Positions 36,026-49,103 of a stretch of 64,000 bases of DNA are shown one piece after another. Made by a program: the position numbers and the translations under genes. The notes below the pieces were generated by a model. The model saw nothing but the letters and a program-made list of their open reading frames with translations. It was not told the origin of the DNA and searched no databases. Each line of letters begins with the position of its first letter. Position 1 is the stretch's first letter. The stretch comes from Burhinus oedicnemus. Lineage: Eukaryota > Chordata > Aves > Charadriiformes > Burhinidae. The stretch is from contig VFFE01007569.1 in the NCBI GenBank assembly GCA_008921705.1, positions 29,369 through 93,368 of the forward strand, read 5' to 3'.

Positions 36026-39000
36026 GTCAGTGTAGAATCACTTGAAATATGATACAGTGTGGCCATCCATACTCAAGATTAATTGTGGAGCTGGTGTAAA
36101 GAAGGGCAATTCGAAGCATCAGAATTATGAAAAACCTGTCATTAATGAATCAGAGAGCTAGAGTGGTTTAACCTACCATTTAAAGGCTGAGGGAGTGACT
36201 GCTATTCATAAATATATTGGAGGAATCCAAGGAGTAAACACTTTGGAGGAAAAGTAACTATTTACACTAAAATACTTTTCTGTTACAACAGTAAATCACC
36301 ATGTCACAGATACATTTAGACTGAGAAATAGAAGCATGTTCCTAGTAGTAGAATAATCTAGTTTTGTATCTCTTTTCCAGTAGGATCAGAAAGAACAAAA
36401 AAACCTGAATGGGATTTGAGATGTGTGAGGAGGTGTATTCAGATTTTCTACTACAGGTACCATCATTAGATGTCTGAAAGATGCAAGATGTGGCATCTTT
36501 AGATAATCGATAATTTCAACTGATCATCTCTCTCTTCATATTAGACATGAAAGTAATCCCTTCATATTCACTGCAGCAAGCAGTGAGAAGAAAACCAACT
36601 TTCTCTATTTTCACATGTTTATGAAAGGGAATTTATTATGATTTTGCCATTGGTGGGAAACTAGAAGTAATGACATATCTGGTTCATTTCTGGCCTGTAA
36701 ATATATTTGTTTCTTCTCACTCCTTCTTATTTTCTACAGGTGTTCTAAAAGATGAGTTCTAGACTTACATGCTCTAGGTTTTTGAGGTGGCACTCAACTA
36801 CTCAGTTCATTAAAATTTTTGTTTTCACATATGAAAAACACACATTGATTTTTATGCTAAAATTCTCTAGGAATTTATCATCATCTGTAATGTTCTCTGG
36901 AGTAGCTACTTTTCAAGTGACTGGCCTTTAAATTTGTTTTAAAAAATAGATTAATACCTACTATCAGTGTATTTTGCTTTTTCTTTTTTTTTGATGTTTC
37001 AAGTATAGATGAGAAGAAAAGTTTTTTCTGTGCCCCAGATAACCGTTTTGGAATTCAGCACTCACACCAAAAGACTACCAATGAACAAATCCATTTTTAG
37101 TGTCCACTACTGCTTAAGAAAATACTTCCCTTGAAAGAAAATAAGAAAGGAGATCTGTTCTCTGTATTTTAAAAGAAATTTATATACAAAGACTTCTTAA
37201 CTAAACTGGTAAAGCTTAAGTGTTTGTTTTAGTCATGCTATTGCTGTCAATTGAGCTCCAGCCCTCTTAATCTTCACTGAGATCCTCAGCCCAGATAATC
37301 TACTTGCTTGAAGCAAAATTTAATATTTACAGTAAAAGTGGATTCAGGATTAGATGATATCACAAGGAGTAGAATAATAAATATACTACTGCTTGGCAGA
37401 ACATTTATTAAAATATATTTCCAAATGGTTTATAGTGCAGATGCTCACAGTCCCATGCCTACTGTTATAACTGGTTTCTTCTTCATATTTTTTCCCTCAA
37501 AGCCTTACTGTGACCTCAACAGAAACATTTTTTTTAATATTTACACTTTACTGCTTCTTTCATCCAAAGATTCAACAATTTGTGTCTGTCTACACAGTAT
37601 TTGCACTGGAGTATTTTTACCATATAAAATACATGTGGAAGATATTGGGTGTTTTCATGTTGGGGTTTTTTTATTGTTTTATTTGTTGTTTGGGGGTTTT
37701 TTTATGACAGTCATCTATTGCTGCACATGCTCAGTGGTCACTGACCATTCCCAAAAGGAGCTACTGAACATATGCAGAGAAACTGCATGTTCACAGTTGA
37801 TTAAACAACAGATAGCCAGTTACTGATGCAATATCCACGCATTACAAGTGGTGAATCTCTTTGAATCCGAAGAGGTTGGTCAGCACCTACTCTGCAAAGC
37901 AGGTCAGTAGCTCATGAAATATGCTGGATCCCCACTATTGTGATTATTTTAGAAAGAATCCCCCTTCATACTACTCAAAAGAAAAAAAAAAATTGTTGCA
38001 AAAAAAAAAGATAATCGTATATGATTTCTGCCAATAGGCTGAGTTCAAGTATGATGGCGTGGTTAGTATGATCATGGGGAGGTCATGGTTACACTCCTAA
38101 CTGAAGACATCTAAGAACACAGAGGGTTCATGCACTAAAGTATATATTTATGTTGCTGAATGAAAGGTCAGTGAGAAAGATTGAGCACTGGACTGTAATT
38201 TTTTGGGCTAATTGTCATCTTTCTCTCCACCACTGATTAGAACACACTTAACTGGCTTTTTTTTAATGTTGGTGTGGATTGGAAAAGTATTCACTCCAGG
38301 AAATATTCCCCAGAATTTAAATTTCAGATTTGGCTCCCTCCAGTCTATCAGCACTATCCCGTCAGGTTTTGCACTCTTAAACGTCTCCACATGACTTCAT
38401 ATCTCATCCCAGAGCACACAGTGCATAATTTCCATTTCAGAATGGTGGGTTACAAGACAAATTTTACATTATTTCAGACATAATAAACAGAAAAGAATAT
38501 GCAAAACACAGTAGTTTACCTTACGGCCCTTGCTGCACCACAGAGGAGACCAAAAGCCATTATCCTCTTGAAAGGGATAAGTGCGTGCTACGCAGTGCAG
38601 ACGAGTTTGTCTGTGCCAGTTGGCCTTTTTTACTCAGTAGTCTAGAAATGGACAAAATGGGCTGAGGACTCATACAGACCAGCTTACAACAAAATCAGTT
38701 TGCATTTTGGTAGATTTCTAAGTGTGCATAATGTTAATAAAAGAAAAAAAGTCAGTTCTCCCAGACTGTCATAGTAAGATATTACTTAGACAACAGATAA
38801 TCCTTCCCTTAGTATATTTAACTAAGATTTTAGAGGAAAACTTGGATTAGTTTGAGTAGAGAACAGCTACACAAGCGGTCCTTCTTACATATTTGGTCTG
38901 AAGGAGAATCAAAACTGTATAGTCTATAACACCCAAGGATTTGTATCACCTGTGATTAGCAAGCCTATGTCATACACATTTTTTTTTTTTTCACATACAG

Positions 39001-39206
39001 AATCAAAGGAAAGGTAAAACTGAAGTTTTGTTGTCAAGAAGGTATGACAGAGTTTCTTTATGGCAGAAGGTTGACAAGATGGATATCCACAGATAAGAAA
39101 AGAGCAATATCATTCAAGAAGGGATATATAGTCTATTGGTTTAAAGGAGAATTGACCATCTGGCTTGGAGGAAATTAATCCCAGCTAAGTAACAACCAGG
39201 TTAGTT
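36026..39206. other. AT-rich unique DNA, about 3.2 kb
   Basis: No repeat recognised except poly-A runs near 37980-38010 and 38980. Holds the unexplained frame at 37308-37826. Confidence 0.5.
37308..37826 (+). other. Unexplained 172-codon open frame
   Basis: The longest reading frame in the window that is not CR1. The product would be hydrophobic, with Phe/Leu/Ile-rich stretches near residues 53-64 and 122-139 that come largely from T-rich DNA. I see no signal, domain or family resemblance, no nearby promoter and no clear splice context. Chance is the likeliest explanation. Confidence 0.1.
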
Positions 39207-39360
39207 TTAGAATAGAATAGAAGAGTAGAGTAGAGTAGAGTAGAGTAGAGTGATAGATAGAGTAATGGAATAGAATAGATAGATGAATAGAATAGAATAG
39301 AATAGAATAGAATAGAATAGAATAGAATAGAATAGAATAGAATAGAATAGAATAGAATAG
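39207..39360. repeat. (AATAG)n / (TAGAG)n pentanucleotide microsatellite
   Basis: TAGAG units (about 39223-39250), an interrupted GATA-type middle, then about fifteen near-perfect AATAG units (39283-39360). It ends exactly where a CR1 3' end begins. Confidence 0.95.
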
Positions 39361-39414
39361 TTCCAGTTGGAAGCGACCTAAAACAATCATCTAGCCCAAC
39401 TTCCTACAACAACC
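39361..39414 (-). mobile_element. CR1 3' end remnant (type IV) beside the microsatellite
   Basis: Plus text TTCCAGTTGGAAGCGACC and AATCATCTAGCCCAAC is the complement of the last bases of a CR1 3'UTR. The octamer tail expected next to it has become the AATAG array. Confidence 0.8.
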
Positions 39415-41964
39415 ATTTGTTCTGTAAAGTTAACTGACTGCATTTTGATCAGTAATCTTTGAAAAATGAAGCCTGGGCATTGACCACAAAGCAGATTTTC
39501 AGCACTTATATGAAACTAAGCTTTACGTGTCAAAATTGTCTCGAGAATTTAGATGATGAGATCTAGCTGATCGGCTTACTTTTTCTTTAAAATACATCTG
39601 TTGAGGAGGCCAGTTTCATGGCTAAAAGTGTAGTTTTGATGATACTAGTGTAGTTAGCATATTTGCCCAAGGTTCAGCTCCTGTCATAGAGTACAAGGAT
39701 TCATTTTCACATCTATAAGTATTGTTCTCAATTAATAGGAAGGGATTTTTCCTTCACCAGTCAAAGTTGTGTCAGTATACAAAGACCCATAGATTCACGG
39801 AGACTAATTAATTAAAGAGAATATTTGCCAATATAAATTTTGGCTTTCATCTGAGATCTCTTTTAAAACGTTGGTCTGGAAGGGAAGGGCATGGTGACTG
39901 AAACTGGAAATCAGGGAGTAAAGCACTTCTTTGCCTCAACAAAGCAAGCTGAGAAAGATACTATATCCAAATGTATCCGAGAGATAACTAATTCAGAAGG
40001 AAAACCAAGGTGAAGACTTCAAAAATATGAAATTCAGAGAATAAAATTGGACTCAATAGGGAAAGAGAAAGCAGGAGGATGGGAAACTTAGGATTTACCT
40101 AAGCAAAATCTAATTACTTAAATGATCCAAGCATTTTCCTAAATTGTTGTTTCTTTTCAAGTTTAATGATAATATTCTTCAGATGCAGATTCAGGTGTTT
40201 ATTATAGGAAAGCACATAACTCTACTTATGCATGGAAAGAAACCTCTCTAGAACAGATAACTCATATTTTTCATCTTCTGAAAAAAAAAAGTCTATACTA
40301 TGTTATTTAGTCTATTACCATGGAGATTACTTCAGTTCTAATAAAATAGAATGATGTAAGAAGGTAGAGAATAAACTCAAAGAATCAATTCTAAAAAGAA
40401 AAAAAAAGTAACGTGCAAAGAAACCTATGCTATCAATATTTACACTTCTTTCCCTCTTTTTATTGTCCAAATTGTCTGTTTGCTATCTTTTAGAGTTGTA
40501 CTAGAAAATAAAAAATAACACATGAAGGTTTAATGAGATAAAATTTCATTGAGTTGGAAAGAATTTTTTATATTTTGCTACATTAACGTATCTCCATACG
40601 AGAAGCAACGGTGACCAATTTTGTACTTAGAAAACAGGGGCTTTATTAGGGAATTGCTAAATACAGTGTATGATTAACAAAAGCGTATAAGCAATATAAT
40701 TTTTTTCTAAATGTAATATCTTCAATTTTCTTTTGATAATTTCCAGAAACAAAGAGAAAATTATGCAATATGTTGACAAGCAGATGGAAGTAAATGACAG
40801 ATATCTCAAAGGAAAATAATTGTAAAATAACTAAAAGAACAATTACTTATTTTTGGTAAATTTATGCAAGTACGAAAAGTTCTGCACTCATAAATACAGC
40901 AGAGGAGATTCCAGCAAGTAGTAAAATGCAGACATTTTCAGTGGAACTATCTGCCATTCCAGATCAGTGTTCACAGATGTACCGTATATTTCAGGACCAT
41001 TACTGAAATTGGACGTAGATAATTATCTTACGTAATGCTGACAGAATGTCAGGCAAGAAAGGGTAGATGGAAAAGATATGTCTTAGTGAGAGTAATAAAA
41101 AAAATAAAAAAAACCAAATGCTATTCCAGTTGAGAAGGAGGGAACAGTAGCAAGAGAAATGGAAAAAATATTGTGACAGTTTGCTTTATGCAGTGGCAGC
41201 AATTTAAAGCAGTGAAAATACTTCAAAGGGTTAGCAGTTGCTATTATCTCTATGATACAGAAAGATCACGGAAACAAGAAGTACAGGAGTGATCATCAAG
41301 ACCAATGGAAAGATTCCCTATTATTCAGATGGGTTATCATCTATGTCTCCATAGTCTAAGGTTCTGACAACACTGTGTTCTACAGAACAGCCTGGAGTGG
41401 GAAACAGAGCAGAAGATGGCAGATTCCACACTTTAATTTATTTTATTAAACCTTTGTTTCATAAGGCTTTATTTACTAATCTCAAAATCTCTTGATGGCT
41501 CTTCATAACTGATTTTAGTCCAGATCTTGCAAGGAAAAACACAAGACTACAAAGAAACACAGAAATCCTTTGAGGCATTAGGGACTCACAGAACGAAGTG
41601 TGAGGATAACCTTGCCATGACTGAAGATGTAATGACAGAAAGAAAAGCCTTAAGTTGTAAAAGTGGAAAATTGGAGGTCACTGAATTTAAACGTAATGAA
41701 AGCATTAAAATCTTAAGTTGATTAAGTGAAATTTTCTAGGTCTTTTATTTAAAGAAGTGATAGCAAATACATGAAATATCTAACTTTCAGCTGTAGTTAT
41801 ACATCTTAGCATTTTCTGTTATTTTTGTGCAGTAAAGGTTTTTGATTTTTTAAGAGATAAGTAGGAAATCAGATGAATGTAATATTATAATATAATACGG
41901 CTATATAAAAAAACCTAATTAATATAATAGAGATATAAACAAAGGTGAAGTGGAAATTCTGTCT
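39415..41964. other. AT-rich unique DNA, about 2.5 kb
   Basis: Nothing recognised. Short poly-A runs only. Confidence 0.5.
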
Positions 41965-42752
41965 TATAGAATCATAGTGTGATAGTATCGTTTTGATTTG
42001 AAAAGACCTTTAAGGTCATCAGGTCCAACCATTGACCTAGCGCTGCCAAAACCACCACTAAACCATGACCCTAAGCACCACATCTACACGTCTTTTAAAT
42101 ACCTTCAGCGATGGTGACTGAACCACTCTCCTGGGAAGCCTGTTCCAATGCTCGACAACCATTTGGTGAAGAATTTTTTCCTGATATCCAATGTAAACAT
42201 CCACTGCAACAACTTGAGGCCATTTCCTCTTGTCCTATTGCTTGTTACTTGGGAGGAGAGACCAACACCCACCTCATTACAACCTCCTTTCAGGTAGTTG
42301 TAGAGAGTGATAAGGACTCCCCAGCAGCCTCCTTTTCTCCAGACTAAGCAATCCCAGTTCCCTTAGCTGCTCCTCATAAGACTAGTTCTCTAGGCCTTTC
42401 ACTAGCATCATTGCTCTTCTCTGGACACACTCCAGCACCTCAATGTCTTTCTTGTAGTGAGGAGCCCAAAACTGAACACAGTGTGAAAACACACCTCGTA
42501 AGGCGTGACCTCAGCAGTGTCAAGTACAGGGGGATGATCGCTTCCCTAGTCCTGCTGGCCAGACTATTCCAGATACAGTCCAGGATGCTGTTGGCCTTCT
42601 TGGCCACCTGGACACACTGCTGGATCATATTCAGCCAACTGTTGACCAACACCCCCAGGTCCTTTTCTGCTGGCCAGCTTTCCATCCACTCTTCCCCAAG
42701 CCTGTAGTTCTGCGTGGAGTTGTTGTGACCCAAGTGCAGGACCCAGAAGCAA
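41965..42752 (-). mobile_element. CR1, 3'UTR type II
   Basis: Minus-strand CR1 with the distinctive 3'UTR text ATTGACCTAGCGCTGCC shared with 51411-52466. It runs from the tail at 41965 into the reverse transcriptase thumb region and is truncated near 42752. Minus-strand residues [21 protein letters not shown] and a frame slip near 42480-42500 are visible. Confidence 0.92.
42440..42752 (-). pseudogene. CR1 ORF2 thumb remnant (type II copy)
   Basis: Open piece of ORF2 with [39 protein letters not shown] and [13 protein letters not shown]. The frame then slips, losing CVQFWAP. The open frame extends to 42844, but residues upstream of about 42752 are not CR1. Confidence 0.75.
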
Positions 42753-45112
42753 ATGCCTCTGTCATAGGAAATGTGTCTCATCCAATAGCGTTGATAGAAT
42801 TGAAGGGAAGGCAAAAATATTTTTTCACCTTTCAAACTCCCCACACTGTTATATCAGGCCTTAAGTATTATGACATGTTTTACTGTCTTCATTATCTGGC
42901 TATATACTCTTTGAAGAAACACAATGAAGAACTGGAGTTCTTTTTTTTGGCCTGATTCTCTGGTTTTTGCACTTCTTTGGACTTGTTTTGTTTGTTTTAT
43001 TTCTCTGAAAAAAATTGTAACTGATTATTTTTAAGAAATCCTTTTTCATGAAATTTTTTTGAAGTTAGGCAGAATTTTTCATCTTACAATGAAAAAGACC
43101 AAACTGTTTGGTTGTAAAGCATATTAGCAAGATAACAGTTAATTCTTTAAATGCACTTAGTGATATTGAGTGATAATGGCATCTTGAATTTGCATCATTC
43201 TCTGATTGAGATTATTGCTGAGTAATCTGTAAGAGGGGAAACATTTTCTGGCTTTCTTTTTTTTTTAAAACAGTTATTGATCAACTAATTCTTTAAAATA
43301 TTTGCAAAAACTCAGTAATATAAAGCTATGTACAATTCTGTGAAAGACATTCTGCATTTTTACTAACCAACACAATAATCAGATTTTTTCTCTGAATGCA
43401 GGACATTACCTTGACACCAGAATGCAGGCATCACTCAAAGGTGTGTTTTGACCACTGTCCTTGTGAAACAGACTTTTTTTGTCAATGATTTCAAACAAAT
43501 CTCTTCTTAGCATGTAAATTAGGTAATAAATTTCCATAATAGAGAAGGAAAAGTTATAACTACCTTTTTTTAGTAGTTAACCACATTTTTAGTAGCTAAC
43601 TAATCATTTACTGAAAGTGTTAAAATGTAATATCTTGATGAAGTGCTCTATTTATGAAATCTCAAGGAGGAGAGATTTAAACCTGACAGGAACTGATAAC
43701 AGAATGCAAGCTTGTTTCACTTTTCTGTTAATGCTTGTTTAATTTTTAGCGATCATTTCAGGACAAATACTGAAACAGAGAAATTTTACCCTTAAGTCAG
43801 TAGCAGTGCATGCAGGGATGATGCTCCCGTCCTACAATGGGACTGGGTAGAATAGCTATAGAAGGGGAAAAAAGGAAGTTAGGCGTTCCTCTAATAAGTT
43901 GCATGAACAAGTTTGTGAGCTGTTATCAGAAGGCACTAGATGAAGAAATATCCCCTGTTTGTAAGTACTAGTCAAAGTGTTCTTGGAAAGTAACAGTACA
44001 GAGGCCTAAACTGTAAAAGATCCCACTGAGTTTGTAAAAATACAGCATATCTATTTTTTTAACTTTTACTTTACATAAAGGAAGAGAAAATAAAACCCAG
44101 TTTGCAAACATGAAACAAATTAAATCTAATCTCTTATGGATGTAGGTTTTGTACTTGACTTCAATATTTAGGAAAATGTTAGCTCAAAATGAACTATTTC
44201 TGTGACTTATTTTCATGAAAATTTAAGACCTGAATTATATCCTGAAACCTCTATCAAATTTGGCTCAGATTAACTAGTGGATTCAAACATTACTGAGAAT
44301 AGGTCAACAAGAAAAGAGAGCGTACACACAGGCAAACATACAACATTTGAATAAATCTTATTTTCACATGAAATCCATCTCAAATTGATGCATCCAAACC
44401 TGTGAATAAGCTAATAGGACCAGAACCACAACATAACTCCAATGTTAAAATGTCATTCTGACAGACAGGAACAGGTAAGTGACAATATTCTTATAATATA
44501 AAAAAAGAAACATCTCAGTGATGTCACCAACTGTTACATGCTTGGTCAATAAGGCTGAATGAAAAAAAGACAAAAAGCCATTAAAAACTGAGTGATATTT
44601 ATTGTTATCTTCTAGAGGCAGAAATTTTCAAGCATAGTCCTCATTATTGAACATACTGTAAGAAATTATTCCATGATGTGCCCCAATGCAAAAACATCAC
44701 TCATTCAGTCAGTCAGTCATTCTATATAGCTTTCACTATCTCATTTTTTCAGTGATAACAGTTATCTAAGGTCACAGACTCATATGCTTTATTTCACATG
44801 CTCAATGTTTGGTTTAGGAGCCCTTTGCTTTGTATCTCTGCAGAATAAAAGTTTCCTTGTATTCACACTCCAGAGTAAAACAAATATTTTATCTGATTTA
44901 TTGTTTAAGTTCTATGATTCTTAAATATGGAAGGGAGGAAGTGTAGGTACAGACTGATATTCGGATGAATGTGTAAGAGCTAATGTTAATGGCTTTAAGA
45001 AAAAACCCAGTTTCTCCTTAAATCAGAGAATTTAGAGAAAAAGTAAATGACTAAATTTGTTTGATCCTTTACTGCTAAATACCTCTAACTACATTCTATA
45101 TTATAAATATAA
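42753..45112. other. AT-rich unique DNA, about 2.4 kb
   Basis: No element or gene recognised. Short (CAGT)n run near 44697-44720. Confidence 0.5.
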
Positions 45113-45603
45113 TAGAGAGAGCTGGGCAGAGAGAAACTTCATGAAGTTCAACAAGGACAAGTGTAAGGTACTACACTTGGGGAGGAATAACCCCATGCAC
45201 CAGTACAGGTTAGGGGCTGACCTGCTGGAAAGCAGCTCTGTGGAAACGGACCTGGGAGTCCTGGCGGACAAGAGGATGACCATGAACCAGCAAAGTGCCC
45301 TTGTGGCCAAGAAGGCCAATGGCATCCTGGGGTGCATCAAGAGATGTGTGGCAAGCAGGTCGCGGGAGGTTATCCTCCCCTTCTACTCTGCCCTGGTGAG
45401 GCCACACCTGGAGTCCTGTGTCCAGTTCTGGGCTCCCCGGTTCAAGAAGGACAGGGAACTGCTGGAGAGGGTACAGCAGAGGGCTACAAAGATGATTAGG
45501 GGGCTGGAACATCCTTCTTATGAGGAAAGGCTGATGGACTTGGGTCTTTTGAGTCTGGAGAACAGAAGGCTCAGAGGGGATCTCATCAATGTTTATAAAT
45601 AGC
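45113..45603 (+). pseudogene. CR1 ORF2 C-terminal region, one nonsense change
   Basis: An open stretch of about 160 CR1 codons: [52 protein letters not shown] and [22 protein letters not shown]. It stops at TAG 45601-45603, at a place where CR1 usually has a Tyr codon. The same frame stays CR1-like for about 70 more codons after the stop. This is the best-preserved ORF2 piece in the window, but it lacks the whole catalytic core and endonuclease. The open frame upstream of 45113 is not CR1. Confidence 0.85.
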
Positions 45604-45912
45604 TAAAGGGAGGGTGCCGGGAGGATGGCACCAGTCTTTTTGCAGTGGTGCCCAGGGATGGGACAAGAGGTAATGGGCACATACTTGAACGTAGGAAGTT
45701 CCATCTAAAGATGAGGAGAAACTTGTTTTTTGAGGGTGGCAGAGCACTGGAACAGGTTTCCCAGAGAGGTGGTGGAGTCTCCAACTGTGGAGACATTCAA
45801 AACCCACCTGGACACCATCCTGTGCAACCTGCTCTAGATGATCCTGCTCTGGCAGGGTGGTTGGACTAGATTATCTCCAGAGGTCCCTTCCAACTCCTGT
45901 GATTCTGTGAAA
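45113..45912 (+). mobile_element. CR1, 3'UTR type III
   Basis: Plus-strand, 5'-truncated CR1. ORF2 thumb region from 45113, 3'UTR from about 45840, and a short tail reading TGTGATTCTGTGA. The 3' text (CCTGTGCAACCTGCTCTAG and GGTTGGACTAGATTATCTCC) differs from the other copies, so this is a separate subfamily. It is relatively well preserved. Confidence 0.92.
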
Positions 45913-47893
45913 TTATGCTTCAGTTTTTAGCCACTGCCATTTTTTTTCACATGTATCCTCAGCCCCTGATAAGTAAAGATCCATACTAGCTACATGAAAT
46001 GCAGCGCAAGTTACATTCAGGAACCAAGTTCCTTTCTTTACAGATACAACTTAGAATCTAGAAATTACATATTTCTGTTCAAGTTTAATGCAAATACTAC
46101 TTTTCAGTTCAAACTGTAATTGCGTGTAATTTAATTCTCTGCTTTCATTTGATTGCATATAGAAAGGAACACCCACAACACACTGTGCATTGAGGAATAT
46201 TGCTTTATGTATTTTGAAGTGGTTTGCTCTCAAACTTCCTTATGCTACAGAGGCAAAAGACCCTCCCTCAGGTTAAAATAGTGATACTCATATACAAAAC
46301 CACTTAGAGCAGGATCTACCTTACCAGACGTAAGGTTCTAAAACTTAAACTTCTAGACTAAATAAAATGAGCAAGATTTCTGTCTCTTCAATGACAACAA
46401 ATAGGCACTGTGTGACCGCCTAAAATAGATGTCTCTGATGTATGGGATGACTCATCTTTTGGAGATGTCCTTTTATCTCCATTGAGATAAGTGAAGCAGA
46501 GTTCTAGATTCGTATTTTCTATGTGGTTGAAACTGTTGAGACGAAAACATAATTACTGCAGTTTCAAAGCTCAGACTTACGTTTAAATCATACCAGCTTT
46601 AAAAATCTGTCGTTTGCTATATTATATTACATATTCTGCACAGGAAAAAAAAACCACAAAACAAAAAACAAACCCAACCACAAGATATTTTAAGTAAGTT
46701 GTAACTGAAAGTTTAAATTTTAGCTATTTTGGAATGAACTTGAAGGAAAACTGATAGGTCTTCATGATCTTTAATATTACATGCTATTTTATATAAATAG
46801 TTGCTATCTACAAATACAATAAAAAGGATCATAAAAGAACATTAGAAACTCACAGTTTAAATTCCCATGACATGTTGACATAAAATACCATCAAATGGCC
46901 CAAGTAACCACCTGGGCTCCCTGAAGATATTAAAAGCATAGGGTACATAAGTAACATTAAAAAAAAAAAGTGGAACTGACTACTAAATGTGTCAATATTA
47001 AAAGTATATTACAGTTGAGGAAAACTTTGGAGTTTGTATTTGGCCTACTATTAACAGATTCAGAATGATTAAGATGAGAAGTTACGCTTCCTTCTAATAA
47101 CTCCTCATCGCCATATTGCTGCTCCTTGAGAAAAATTCATAAGAGAAATGCTCGTCATTGGAAATAATTTGCCTTCCCTTCTTATTATTTTTCCACATTT
47201 TATTCAAGATCGATTTCCATGGATGAACCAAAGAGATAATGTACTTTATTAGTCACTAAAAATACAAAATATTCTAGTTCCTTTAGATTAATTTTACAAC
47301 CTAAATAAAAGTAAAAGAAAAAGAATATGGTTAAATGTCATAGAAATAATCTGAGTTTTAATTTCCAGTCATGGACCTAATTTGGCCCTTATCATCAATA
47401 CTGAAGACAGAAAATAATAAACTAAAATTGTCTCACTATACTGTTCCTGGTAATCTTCAGTAATTTAGGTTGTTTTGTCTGGTTTAGTAAACAAAAAATA
47501 ATGCTACCCATTTAAAATCTTATATGATCTGGAAATGATGATCCTGACTCCTATATCTAATGCCTATTAATTTATTTTGTTTAAGCTGTTAGAAATTATT
47601 TGTTACAAAAATAAAAACACAAATAAAACCATGAGGGAATAAGAAGTGATAACTTCAATAATCTGAAAATATGTTGATGACCTGAACAAATAAATTTCAT
47701 TTAGAAGTAGATGAAATGTAATATTTTAGGCAAATATTTTGCCTATTCTTTTATTCAGATCAAATCCTTTAGTAGATTTTTAGGGCACTGGTTTCAGATA
47801 AGCCAAGGAGGGGGAATTAAAATCTTAAAACTGTATCTGTTCTAAATATTAATATAATATTTTTCCAAGCACAAAATTTCATTTGTTAAGTTA
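45913..47893. other. AT-rich unique DNA, about 2 kb
   Basis: Nothing recognised. Confidence 0.5.
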
Positions 47894-48440
47894 TGGTATT
47901 GGATGTACATGGTGAGGTTTTGGTAGCAGGGGGGCTGCAGGGGTGGCCTCTGTGAGAAGAGGCCAGGGCTGCCCCATGCTGGACACAGATGGTTCCAGCC
48001 AGCTCCAACGGACACACCATGGGGCACGGCTGAACCCCTCTGCCAAGATGCTGGTGCCTCAGAGAGCAGAGATTCCCTTGCAGTCATTAGGAGAAAGACA
48101 ACACTGGAGCATGTATTCCCCTGCAGCCCATGGAGAGGACCCCAGTGGAGTAGATGGATATTGCCGAAAAGACTCTAGCCCATGGAGAGGACCCACGCTG
48201 GAGCAGGGGGAAAGCGTGAGGTGCTGCAGAAAGAAGCTGTTATGGACTGACTGCAACTGCCAATTCCCCATCCCCCTGCACTGCCCAGTGGAAAGGAAAG
48301 ATAGACGAGCCATGAATGAAGGAGTGAAGATGAGTCTGAGAAAAAGCAGTAAGTGGAAAGTGTTTTGGGGATTTTGTTTCTTGTTAGCACGGGGTTTTTT
48401 TAATCTCCATTTCTCACTATCCTACTCTATTTTAATTGGC

Positions 48441-48446
48441 AATAAA
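48441..48446 (+). terminator. Poly(A) signal of LTR A
   Basis: AATAAA at the R region. The CR1 landed one base after this hexamer, and the flanking duplication ATAAAT lies at 48442-48447 and 48921-48926. Confidence 0.6.
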
Positions 48447-48447
48447 T

Positions 48448-48920
48448 GTTGGACCAGGTACAGAGGGGGGCCGTGAAGATGATAAGAGGGCTGGAGCACC
48501 TCTGCTATGAAGACATGCTGAAAGAGTTGGAGTTGTTCACCCGGGAGAAGAGAAGGCTCCAGGGAGACCTTACAGCAGCTTTCCAGTTATCTGAAGGGTG
48601 TCTGCAAGTAAGCTAGAAGAGGGACTTTTTACAAGGACATGTAATGATAAGACAAAGGGTAATGGCTCCAAACTGGAAGAGGTTAGATTTACATTAGATA
48701 TTAGGAAGAAATTTTTCACTCTGAGGGTGGTGAGGCACCGGAACAGGTTGCCCAGAGAAGTAGTGGATGCCCCATTCCTGGAAGTGTTCAAGGCCAGGCT
48801 GGATGGGGCTTTGAGCAACCTAGTCTAGTCAAAGATGTCCCTGATCATGGCAAGGGGGTTGGAACTAGATGATCTTTAAGGTCCCTTCCAACCTAAACCA
48901 CTCTATGATTCTATGATTCT
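48448..48920 (+). mobile_element. CR1 (3'UTR type I) nested in LTR A
   Basis: 5'-truncated CR1 starting in the thumb region (GTACAGAGGGGGGCC) and ending with two and a half octamer units. The LTR continues without loss on both sides. ATAAAT flanks it on both sides, a possible 6-bp target duplication. The last ORF2 codons ([20 protein letters not shown]) are open but lack the catalytic part. Confidence 0.92.
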
Positions 48921-49103
48921 ATAAATTATTTTTCCCCTAGTTGAATCTTGTTTGCCTGTGATCATAATTGGTAAGTGATCTCCCTGTTTTTATCTCAACC
49001 CATAAGCTTTTTTCGTCTTATTTTCTACCCTTGTCCTGTTGAAGAGGGAAAATAAGAGCAGCTGGGTGGACATCTCACAGCCAGCAAAAGTCAACCCACC
49101 ACA

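Larger units (their letters stand above)
47894..49103 (+). mobile_element. Solo ERV LTR type A, interrupted by a CR1, 4-bp target duplication
   Basis: Starts TGGTATTGG and ends CAACCCACCACA, so TG...CA ends are kept. GTTA at 47890-47893 and 49104-49107 is a possible 4-bp duplication. The LTR text occupies 47894-48447 and 48921-49103, about 737 bp in total. AATAAA at 48441-48446 is the poly(A) signal, and GTGATCATAATTGGTAAGTG-type U5 follows the insertion. The upstream part matches 659-1262. No internal retroviral genes are present. Confidence 0.87.

Noticed and set aside
39175..39390. Minus frame of repeated Tyr-Ser-Ile-Leu-Phe units
   Set aside because: Direct translation of the AATAG microsatellite.
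47943..48476. 177-codon frame across LTR A
   Set aside because: Lies wholly in LTR U3/R text and runs into the nested CR1. No retroviral protein resemblance.
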